Shown: positions 31,799-39,555 of the stretch, piece by piece
Layout of the letters: every line of letters begins with the position of its first letter
Position numbering within the stretch: the stretch's first letter is position 1
Assembly: GCA_015069325.1 (NCBI GenBank)
Contig: SVIV01000001.1
Location: forward strand, 232,052 to 296,051
Length of the DNA stretch: 64,000 nt
DNA from: Clostridiales bacterium
Lineage (GTDB): Bacteria; Bacillota; Clostridia; Christensenellales; UBA1242
Reading direction: 5' to 3'
The notes under the pieces: model-generated
The model's input: the letters and a program-made list of their open reading frames with translations, nothing else
Databases searched by the model: none
Told to the model about the DNA's origin: nothing
Translations under genes and position numbers: made by a program

Positions 31799-31850
31799 AA
31801 TTATTGTATAGATTAAAAAAAATGGTCAATAAAAAGCCTAGGAGGTTTAT

Positions 31851-32414
31851 ATGGAAATAGAAAAGAAAAATCGTGTAGTTGAGTTTATGAAGACATATTG
31901 GTTGTATGTTGTCGTGGGGATAATGGTTTTCTCGATGTCTATGATGTTTGCATTTCTTGCGTCTGTAAACAACTCTGTTCCAGTGGGCACAAGCACTGTT
32001 AAATTTTTTATGCCAATGACAGATGCTTATGTTGTAAAAGATTTCTCTAATTCAGAGCTTCAACTTAATGAAACATTAAATCAATGGGAAGCACACTTGT
32101 CTGTTGATTTGACGTCAGAGAATGGGGATGTTCTTGCTATTTTAGACGGAGTCGTTGCAAGTGTAGATTATGATGTTTTAGAAGGCAACTCGATTACAAT
32201 TAATCACTCTAATGGGTTAGTGGCGACTTATTCATCTCTTTCTTCCGATATTTTGCTTAAAGCAGGAGATAGAGTGAAAGGTGGAGACAAAATTGGGGAA
32301 GCGTCAGATTCTGCAACTAGTGAGCTGGATTTAGGCAAACACTTGTGTCTCACAATGAAGCTTAACGACAAGCCTGTTGATCCAAATCTTTATCTTGATT
32401 TGCAATCTAAATAA
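31851..32414 (+). CDS. spoIIQ: SpoIIQ-like M23/LytM-domain membrane protein
   Basis: N-terminal TM; LTSENGDVLAILDGVVASVDYDVLEGNSITINHSNGLVATYSSLS...AGDRVKGGDKIGEAS LytM fold; spoIIID nearby. Confidence 0.7.
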   Translation: MEIEKKNRVVEFMKTYWLYVVVGIMVFSMSMMFAFLASVNNSVPVGTSTVKFFMPMTDAYVVKDFSNSELQLNETLNQWEAHLSVDLTSENGDVLAILDGVVASVDYDVLEGNSITINHSNGLVATYSSLSSDILLKAGDRVKGGDKIGEASDSATSELDLGKHLCLTMKLNDKPVDPNLYLDLQSK

Positions 32415-32415
32415 A

Positions 32416-32445
32416 CAATGCGACAAGTTCGTCGCATTTTTTTTG
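32416..32445 (+). terminator. Rho-independent terminator after spoIIQ-like gene
   Basis: AATGCGAC-aagttc-GTCGCATTTTTTTT. Confidence 0.8.
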
Positions 32446-32449
32446 TATA

Positions 32450-32478
32450 TTGACAATATATTTATTTTGTGCTATAAT
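32450..32478 (+). promoter_or_regulatory. Consensus sigma-A promoter of first ACP gene
   Basis: TTGACA-17 bp-TATAAT. Confidence 0.75.
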
Positions 32479-32502
32479 TGCAAAGAAATAAAGGAGATAA
32501 TT

Positions 32503-32745
32503 ATGATGATTGACAAGGTAAAACAAATTATCGCAAAAGAGTTTGGGATTAATGAATCTACAATTAATGATAATGATCATTTGAAATATGATATAGGGAT
32601 TAATTCACTTGAAATGGCAGATTTGATTTTTGTAATTGAAGAAGAAATGGGTATTTTCTTAGGAGATGATGCTTCTGAGTTTGATACAGTTCGTGATCTT
32701 GCTGATGCGGTGACAAAAGCAAGTGATGCTAGCAAGGAGTTGTGA
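32503..32745 (+). CDS. Acyl carrier protein-like paralog 1 (NSL instead of DSL)
   Basis: ACP fold; IGINSLEMADLIFVIEEEMGI; SD AAGGAGA. Confidence 0.8.
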   Translation: MMIDKVKQIIAKEFGINESTINDNDHLKYDIGINSLEMADLIFVIEEEMGIFLGDDASEFDTVRDLADAVTKASDASKEL

Positions 32746-32753
32746 TAAAAACG

Positions 32754-32783
32754 TTGACAAAGATAGGTTTTTAATGATATAAT
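32754..32783 (+). promoter_or_regulatory. Consensus sigma-A promoter of second ACP gene
   Basis: TTGACA-18 bp-TATAAT. Confidence 0.7.
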
Positions 32784-32800
32784 AATATTGGAGGCAAAAA

Positions 32801-33085
32801 ATGATAGACATATTTAAAGTAAAAAAGATATTGGCAAAAGAATTAGGTGTAGAACCATCAAAAATTGGTGACAAAGATAGTTTCTGTGAAGATTTAAAGA
32901 TGGATTCAAAACAAGTGGCAAGACTCATTGCAAGGGTTGAATCTGAACTTAAGATTAAATTTGAATATACAAAAGAGTATGTTGCTAGGGCAAATACGGT
33001 GGAAATTTTAGCATATCTTGTAAAAATTGAATCTGATAATCAAATCAAATTAGATGATTCTGTTTTAGAAAATGAAACTAATTAA
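32801..33085 (+). CDS. Acyl carrier protein-like paralog 2 (DSK instead of DSL)
   Basis: FKVKKILAKELGVEPSKIGDKDSFCEDLKMDSKQVARLIARVESELKIKF: ACP-like spacing with altered motif. Confidence 0.7.
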   Translation: MIDIFKVKKILAKELGVEPSKIGDKDSFCEDLKMDSKQVARLIARVESELKIKFEYTKEYVARANTVEILAYLVKIESDNQIKLDDSVLENETN

Positions 33086-33140
33086 AAAAAATAGTGTAAT
33101 TTGTTTGTAAATAAAAAAAAATATGCTATACTTTTGATAT

Positions 33141-33389
33141 ATGGAGGGCATTATGAAAACAATTGATAAGGTTAAACACTTAATCGCGGAACAACTTTGC
33201 ATTTCAGTTGAAGATATTAAAGACGACGCAAATATTATCGAAGATTTAGGTGCGGACTCACTTGACGTTGTAGAACTTTTGATGAGCTTTGAAGATGAGT
33301 TTAAGGTTTCTATTCCTGATGAAAAATTGGAAGAACTTAAAACCATTCCTCAAATTGTTGCAATTATTGATGAATACGTAAAAAAATAG
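33141..33389 (+). CDS. acpP: Acyl carrier protein (canonical)
   Basis: LGADSLDVVELLMSFEDEFKVSIPDEKLEELKTI. ORF start given; MKTIDKVKH at 33153 is an alternative start. Confidence 0.93.
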   Translation: MEGIMKTIDKVKHLIAEQLCISVEDIKDDANIIEDLGADSLDVVELLMSFEDEFKVSIPDEKLEELKTIPQIVAIIDEYVKK

Positions 33390-33411
33390 GGTTGTCCTAT
33401 TTTTTTTATTT
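33382..33411 (+). terminator. Rho-independent terminator after acpP
   Basis: AAATAGG-gttgt-CCTATTTTTTTT. Confidence 0.7.
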
Positions 33412-33469
33412 CTCATTATTAAATATCATAATTCGACAAATTTCAACATAGGTTTATGTTGGAGGGATT

Positions 33470-33733
33470 ATGATAGATCGCATAAAAGACAGGGTAATGC
33501 AAGAAGCGCAATATATTTATGAAACCCATAGCACAATAAGAAAAACCGCACAAATATATGGTGTGAGTAAAAGCACAGTGCATAACGATATTTCAAAAAG
33601 TTTAGAAAAACTTGAGTATGATTTATACTTGTCGTTAAAAGAGATTTTGCAAGAGAATTTCAAGCAAAAACATATACGTGGCGGCAAAGCCACAAAAGAA
33701 AAATATATGAGTAATAATAGGGGAAATGGATAA
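33470..33733 (+). CDS. spoIIID: Sporulation transcriptional regulator SpoIIID
   Basis: YIYETHSTIRKTAQIYGVSKSTVHNDISKSLEKLEYDLYLSLKEILQENFKQKHIRGGKATKEKY. Confidence 0.95.
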   Translation: MIDRIKDRVMQEAQYIYETHSTIRKTAQIYGVSKSTVHNDISKSLEKLEYDLYLSLKEILQENFKQKHIRGGKATKEKYMSNNRGNG

Positions 33734-33788
33734 TTATCCCTTTTTTTGTTATTTTTTAGCAAAATAAGTCATATAAATACCCAAAAGT

Positions 33789-33796
33789 GGGGGGGG
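33789..33796 (+). repeat. G8 homopolymer in the Shine-Dalgarno region of the downstream gene
   Basis: CCAAAAGTGGGGGGGGTGATATG, ATG at 33801. Confidence 0.9.
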
Positions 33797-33800
33797 TGAT

Positions 33801-34439
33801 ATGAAACAAATAATTGTTTTACTTATAGTCATATCAAGTATTTTGTTGACAGGTTGTAATGGAAATAATATTCATTCTGTAATTAGTGAGAGAACTACGG
33901 ATTATTATTATGGTGAAATGGAGAATGTAAAAGTTAGTTTAGCGGTAGGACAACGGGAAGAACCATACGTGTTAGATGGTAAACACGGCGCAATGGTGGA
34001 TTTTTCTTTGCTTGCTATAGATACGGGAAAATCTTATTCACATGCGACCATTGATGCAATGGTGTCTTTTGGTGGGAGCATAATGGAAGTGTCTTTAGAA
34101 TTGAATCCATTGAATATGACGTATATGGCGGACTTAGGAAAAATACTGTGGAGTGAATCGGTTTGTGTGGAAGTGGAAAATCAAGAAGTAAATCTGCGCA
34201 AGATTAGTGATGATTTTTCAATTGATTACAAAAAGGCAGTCGAAATTGGTGAGAGTAATACTGAAATAGGCGATTTCAAACAAAATGGAAGATATTCTTG
34301 TGAAGGGTATGTTAAGATTGTTGAAGGAAAATCCTTCGGACAAACAGGGTTTTATTGGTGTGTTACAATCTTAAATGAAAGTAAGAGAAGTAATGTTTTA
34401 ATAAATACGCTTGATGAAAAAGATATCATAAAATTATAA
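33801..34439 (+). CDS. Hypothetical lipoprotein
   Basis: Lipobox LLTGC; downstream of spoIIID. Confidence 0.7.
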   Translation: MKQIIVLLIVISSILLTGCNGNNIHSVISERTTDYYYGEMENVKVSLAVGQREEPYVLDGKHGAMVDFSLLAIDTGKSYSHATIDAMVSFGGSIMEVSLELNPLNMTYMADLGKILWSESVCVEVENQEVNLRKISDDFSIDYKKAVEIGESNTEIGDFKQNGRYSCEGYVKIVEGKSFGQTGFYWCVTILNESKRSNVLINTLDEKDIIKL

Positions 34440-34480
34440 AATTGGTTGAAAATATTTGCTTTTTATGATAACATATACTT

Positions 34481-35590
34481 ATGGCAAAGATTATAGATTT
34501 AAAACAAGAGAAAGAGAATGCAATAGTTATTGTTGTTTGTTCTAAAAAAGGTGATAATATTGAAAGAAAAACAGAAGAAATAAATCGTCTGTCTTTTTCT
34601 GCGAATTTGAATGTTGTAAAAAATTTTTATCAAATAATTAAGGATTTTAATAAGGCTTGCGTGATTGGCAGTGGGAAAATTGATGAAATAAAAAATTATA
34701 TTGAATCCTGTGAAGAAATTATAGATGTAGTAATTGTCGATTATCCGCTTACCGGCTCGCAAATGAAAAATCTTTCCGATCAATTTAAAGTGAAAGTTAT
34801 TGATAGGGTGGGGCTTATTATCGATATTTTTGCAGGTGGAGCAAAAAGCCGAGAGGCTCGTTTGCAAGTTAAGCTTGCCCAGGATTTATATGTTTTGCCA
34901 CGTCTTTCTCAAATGCAGGGAACAAGTGGTCGTTTTGGTGGAGCGGGCGTTGGTATGCGCGGACCGGGCGAAACTAAGTTGGAACTTAACAGACGTATTT
35001 TAGAAAAAGAAATGGAAGTATTAAAAAATCAAATAGCAAAAATTAAAGAGCAAAGACAACAATCTCGAAAAGAAAGACTAAAGTCCGACATTCCAAAGAT
35101 AGCACTTGTGGGTTATACTAACTCTGGTAAAACAAGTTTGTTGAATTTGCTTGTTAAAGAAAATGTTTATGCAGATGATAAGTATTTTGCAACGCTTGAT
35201 ACTACCACTCGCAAATTGTTTTTAGGTGAAGGTAAATATGCGGTGCTGACTGATACGGTAGGCTTTATTTCAGATTTGCCACATCAACTAGTTGATGCAT
35301 TTTCTTCAACATTGGAAGAAGCGTCTGATGCAGATTTGTTGCTTCACGTTGTGGATAGTTCGTTAGATAAAGATATCGATGGGAAAAAAGAATATGAAGT
35401 GAATATGCAGGTTACGAATGAGCTTCTTGATAAGTTGGGTGCAACACAAAATCGTATTGTGGTTTTAAACAAATCTGATAAGCTTAGCGCTCCGCAGGTT
35501 GTAAAAGAAAATGAGATTTTGATAAGTGTTAAGACGAGAAAGGGTATTGAAAATTTGTTGGCAAAAATACGTGAAAATTTATTTAAATAA
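34481..35590 (+). CDS. hflX: GTPase HflX
   Basis: GGAGVGMRGPGETKLELNRRILEKE; ALVGYTNSGKTSLLNLL; DTVGFISDLPHQLVDAFSSTLEEA. Confidence 0.96.
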   Translation: MAKIIDLKQEKENAIVIVVCSKKGDNIERKTEEINRLSFSANLNVVKNFYQIIKDFNKACVIGSGKIDEIKNYIESCEEIIDVVIVDYPLTGSQMKNLSDQFKVKVIDRVGLIIDIFAGGAKSREARLQVKLAQDLYVLPRLSQMQGTSGRFGGAGVGMRGPGETKLELNRRILEKEMEVLKNQIAKIKEQRQQSRKERLKSDIPKIALVGYTNSGKTSLLNLLVKENVYADDKYFATLDTTTRKLFLGEGKYAVLTDTVGFISDLPHQLVDAFSSTLEEASDADLLLHVVDSSLDKDIDGKKEYEVNMQVTNELLDKLGATQNRIVVLNKSDKLSAPQVVKENEILISVKTRKGIENLLAKIRENLFK

Positions 35591-35622
35591 TAAAAGCAAT
35601 CATATGTGATTGCTTTTATTAT
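35590..35622. terminator. Bidirectional terminator
   Basis: AAAAGCAATCA-tatg-TGATTGCTTTTATT. Confidence 0.7.
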
Positions 35623-35846
35623 TTGTTTTGTTTGTATGTTTCATTTAGTTTTTCAATTAAAAAATCCACATCAACTTGATGAACAAATGCTGCTTCTTCA
35701 ATTGTTTCTTCTAGGCCCATATGACAAAAAATACAGTGCATACCAAACCCCAAAAAAATATCCCCTAGTTTTTCGTCGAGTTGAATTACATCATCAATAA
35801 TCATATCTTTTGTAATTGATTTAACTTTTAAATTTTTCTTTCTCAT
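35619..35846 (-). CDS. DUF1858 (redox disulfide) domain protein
   Basis: ITKDMIIDDVIQLDEKLGDIFLGFGMHCIFCHMGLEETIEEA: CxxC helical motif. Confidence 0.85.
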   Translation of the reverse strand: MRKKNLKVKSITKDMIIDDVIQLDEKLGDIFLGFGMHCIFCHMGLEETIEEAAFVHQVDVDFLIEKLNETYKQNK

Positions 35847-35937
35847 ATTTATATTATACAACAAAAAAAAATAATGTCAACTAAATTTTTTTCGATATTT
35901 AATCATATTTTTGAAAAGAGATTAGTAGATTAAGAGT

Positions 35938-36660
35938 ATGGAAAGGCTTAACTCATTAATATCTAAAAATATCATTTCGCTGCAAGAAGGGAAATTGTGT
36001 GGCTATGTGCTGGATCTTGTTTTTGATGAAAATTTAAAAAGGTTTGAAGGTTGTGTTGTGTGCGATGATGAAAATGAAAACACTTTTTTTCTCAGGCGTC
36101 AAGATATGGTTTCTGTAGGAGATGACTGCATAGTTGTTGAAGGGGAAGATAAACTTGAGTTTGAAATTTCGTCTTCATCGGGTAATCCTATCGGGAAAAA
36201 TGTTTATGACGATCAAGGGTGGTGCTTAGGAAAGGTTGTTGATGTGTGTGTTAGCGGAAAATATGTAAAAAAAATAGTAACAAATAAATGTGAAATTCCG
36301 CAATCATTAATATATAAATCAGGAGTTGATTTTATTATTTTTGGAATTCATAAAAAAAGTAAAGATAGAAACAAAAAACTTATTTTTAAAAATCAAGAAA
36401 AATTATCAAATTTTAAAGAAAAATTGCCAAAAAGTGAAATAAAAACAGCAATTAGTTTAATTAACAATAAAACTGGCAATGAAAATCAAATTAGATTATT
36501 TGCAAATCCGAATATATTGCTGGGCAGGACAATTACGAGTGATTTGTTTGGTATGAATAATGAATTAATTGCGAAAAAAGACGAAATAATTAATAAAAAT
36601 ACAATAAAAAACGCAAAAAATCACAATAAATTGAATATTTTAAGCTATTTTAGTAAATAA
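35938..36660 (+). CDS. PRC-barrel domain protein
   Basis: Two PRC-barrel-like halves (ISLQEGKLCGYVLDLVFDENLKRFEGCVVCDDE; GNPIGKNVYDDQGWCLGKVVDVCV). Confidence 0.7.
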   Translation: MERLNSLISKNIISLQEGKLCGYVLDLVFDENLKRFEGCVVCDDENENTFFLRRQDMVSVGDDCIVVEGEDKLEFEISSSSGNPIGKNVYDDQGWCLGKVVDVCVSGKYVKKIVTNKCEIPQSLIYKSGVDFIIFGIHKKSKDRNKKLIFKNQEKLSNFKEKLPKSEIKTAISLINNKTGNENQIRLFANPNILLGRTITSDLFGMNNELIAKKDEIINKNTIKNAKNHNKLNILSYFSK

Positions 36661-36673
36661 AAGTTGAAATTAT

Positions 36674-36711
36674 TAAAGAATAAAATAAAATTTGTTTTAT
36701 TCTTTTTTTTA
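36674..36711 (+). terminator. Rho-independent terminator
   Basis: AAGAATAAAA-taaaatttg-TTTTATTCTTTTTTTT. Confidence 0.7.
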
Positions 36712-36823
36712 TGAAAAATTTGGCATATAAATAATTTTTAAAAATAGTAAAAATCTTGTTTAATCGTTTGTATTTTTGATATATTTTGTAGTAAAATATT
36801 ATTAATATAAAGGAGAAAAGAAT

Positions 36824-39502
36824 ATGGTAAGAATAGTGCCAAGAAGGACGAAAGTTAAATTAGAATTTATTAAAGGTTTTACTGCCATTGATATTTTACT
36901 TGCTGTTATTATGTTTGCTATTCTTGCCGTGCTTGCAGCATCAAACTTTCCTGGGCATATTTGGATTGCAATTGTGTGGGGAATTTTTGGCGTGTCAATG
37001 TTTTTTAAAATCGCAGATAGCGATAGGTTTTATGTTACCATCGGGCATCTTTTGCGATATTCGATGCAGAAGAAAAAATATCTAAAAAATCCAACAAAGG
37101 GTAAGGGAAATATAAAGGACATTATTCCTTTTGAAAAAATTTATCAAGACAGATGCATCTCTTACGGAAGCTATTATGCGGAAGTATTGGAAGTGCAACC
37201 AATTTTATTTGGCCTGTTAAATGAGTATAGCCAAAACAATGTTATTGATGTGGGGTTTGGTAATGCACTTAGAAGACTTGATGATGGTCAAGTTTGTGAA
37301 ATTGTAAAAATAAACAAGGCAATGGTGCTGGATAGCTATGCTTACAATGAAAATAAAAAATATGATAGACTTCTTGATCAGCTTTATGAAAAACAAATGA
37401 GTCAAGAGGAAATCGATGCAAGAACTCCAATTTTTGATGAACGTATTTCTTTCATCGAAGATAAAAATAGAACAAATAAAATTTATAAAGACTTCTTCTA
37501 CTTGGTGGTTTTGGGCAAAGATTTGGAAGCACTTGAAAACACAGTTAGTGGTATGGCTGCATCTTTGGCAACAGCACTTACTCCTGTTACGACAAGAAGG
37601 CTTATGGGGGCGGAGCTTGCAGTATTCTTAAGAGCAAACTACAATAGAGAGTTTAATGAAAGAGATTTGGAAAGTGTGCCATTCTCAGAATATGTTGATT
37701 GGGCTATTCCACAAAAAATTAAATTTTCTTCAGCGAAGTATAATATTGATGGACAGAATTATAGGACTTATGCTATTACTGAATATCCTTTGCAGGTTGG
37801 CAATGCATGGGGAGCATCATTCTTCTTGCTTGACCGAACTAAAGTTGTGATGAAATTTAAGAAAGCTCCTAAGTATGAGTCTGAAAGAAAAATTGATAAA
37901 GCCATTATGGATATGGAAACAAAACTTTATAGAACAGGAAAGAGTTCTACTCGAATTGAAATTGAAACTCACCTTGATACACTTCGCAACCTTTTGGCGG
38001 AACTTAAAAATTCAAATCAACAACTTTATGATGTAAATACATTCATTACTTGTGAAGATGCGGCAAGAAAAGATGTTAAAGCAGTGCTTAAGCAAGAAGG
38101 TTATCGTTACACTGAAATGTTTGCAAGACAAATTGATGCATTCATAAGCACTGGTATTTCAATGAGAGACAACATTGTCGAGCTTCAACGTGGAATTCCT
38201 ACATATACTTTAGCAGGTGTTTTCCCATTCATTTCATCAGAACTTCAAGATGAAAATGGGTTCTATCTTGGTGATAATGAATATCCTGTGTTTATTGACT
38301 TTTTCAAACGTGATCCACAAAGAGTAAACTCTAATATGATGATTATTGGAAAGTCTGGTTCAGGTAAATCCTTTGCGACTAAAACACTTCTTGCAAACTT
38401 TGCGGCAGATAATACCAAAATATTTATCTGCGACCCAGAAAAAGAATATGCAGTTCTTTCAGAACAGTTGCACGGGAAACTGATTGATGTAGGTTCATCA
38501 ATTCACGGTATCATCAATCCTTTCCATGTAATCAGGGCTCTTGACAAGAGTGATGACGAAGAAGAAGATGAATATGATGACTATGGGAATAAAATTGTCA
38601 AATTAAAACCAAAAGATGACTCATTTAATCAACACCTACAATTCTTAGAACAATTTTTAAGAACAATTCTGGAAGGTATTTCTTCCGATGCGTTTGAAAC
38701 TATCAACTCACTAGTTTTAGACCTTTACAATAAATTTAATATTAATGAAGATACAAACCTTAAAAATTTAAAACCAACAGACTATCCAACATTTGATGAC
38801 TTGTTTGCGCTGTTAAATGCAAGATTGAAAACAGCTAAAGAAGAATTTCTTATCAACAACTTAAGGGTTGCACAAACTTATATTCGTAAATTTGCCAAGG
38901 GCGGAAGAAATGCAAACCTTTGGAATGGACCTACTTCAATTGAAACAAATGAAAACTTTGTATGTTTCAACTTCCAATCATTGATTGCAGGAAACAACGA
39001 AATGTTGACGTCTGCTCAAATGCTTTTGGTATTTAAGTATATCGAAAGTGAAGTTATCAACAACAAGGATTACAACGAACTCCATAAAACTAATCGTAAA
39101 ATCATTGTTGTCGTTGACGAAGCTCACATTTTTATCAACCCTAAATATCCAATTGCGTTAAACTTTATGACTTCAATGGCGAAACGTATTCGTAAGTATG
39201 GCGGAATGCAAATTGTTATTACTCAAAATATCAACGACTTTGTTGGTTCTGAAGAAATCAAACGTCAATCAACAGCGGTTATTAATGCGTGTCAGTATTC
39301 GTTGATATTCTCTCTTTCTCCAAACGATGTAAACGACCTTATTGAACTTTATAAAAACTCGGGTGGTATTAATGCTGAAGAAAGAAATAGAATTGTTTCT
39401 GCGTCGGTTGGTCAAGCGTTTGTAATTACTTCGCCAACTGCGAGAACGATGGTGCAAGTTCACCCACTTGATTATGTTCACTCTATTATTGAAAAGAAAT
39501 AA
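36824..39502 (+). CDS. VirB4/TraC/TrbE-like ATPase with N-terminal VirB3/PrgI-like 2-TM segment
   Basis: Walker A MIIGKSGSGKSFATKTLL, ICDPEKEY, Walker B KIIVVVDEAHIFINP, QNINDF; N-terminal two hydrophobic helices. Confidence 0.85.
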   Translation: MVRIVPRRTKVKLEFIKGFTAIDILLAVIMFAILAVLAASNFPGHIWIAIVWGIFGVSMFFKIADSDRFYVTIGHLLRYSMQKKKYLKNPTKGKGNIKDIIPFEKIYQDRCISYGSYYAEVLEVQPILFGLLNEYSQNNVIDVGFGNALRRLDDGQVCEIVKINKAMVLDSYAYNENKKYDRLLDQLYEKQMSQEEIDARTPIFDERISFIEDKNRTNKIYKDFFYLVVLGKDLEALENTVSGMAASLATALTPVTTRRLMGAELAVFLRANYNREFNERDLESVPFSEYVDWAIPQKIKFSSAKYNIDGQNYRTYAITEYPLQVGNAWGASFFLLDRTKVVMKFKKAPKYESERKIDKAIMDMETKLYRTGKSSTRIEIETHLDTLRNLLAELKNSNQQLYDVNTFITCEDAARKDVKAVLKQEGYRYTEMFARQIDAFISTGISMRDNIVELQRGIPTYTLAGVFPFISSELQDENGFYLGDNEYPVFIDFFKRDPQRVNSNMMIIGKSGSGKSFATKTLLANFAADNTKIFICDPEKEYAVLSEQLHGKLIDVGSSIHGIINPFHVIRALDKSDDEEEDEYDDYGNKIVKLKPKDDSFNQHLQFLEQFLRTILEGISSDAFETINSLVLDLYNKFNINEDTNLKNLKPTDYPTFDDLFALLNARLKTAKEEFLINNLRVAQTYIRKFAKGGRNANLWNGPTSIETNENFVCFNFQSLIAGNNEMLTSAQMLLVFKYIESEVINNKDYNELHKTNRKIIVVVDEAHIFINPKYPIALNFMTSMAKRIRKYGGMQIVITQNINDFVGSEEIKRQSTAVINACQYSLIFSLSPNDVNDLIELYKNSGGINAEERNRIVSASVGQAFVITSPTARTMVQVHPLDYVHSIIEKK

Positions 39503-39555
39503 TAAATAAATATTGCTTGATTTTTATACTCTTCACGCACAAAAGGAAGGTAATA

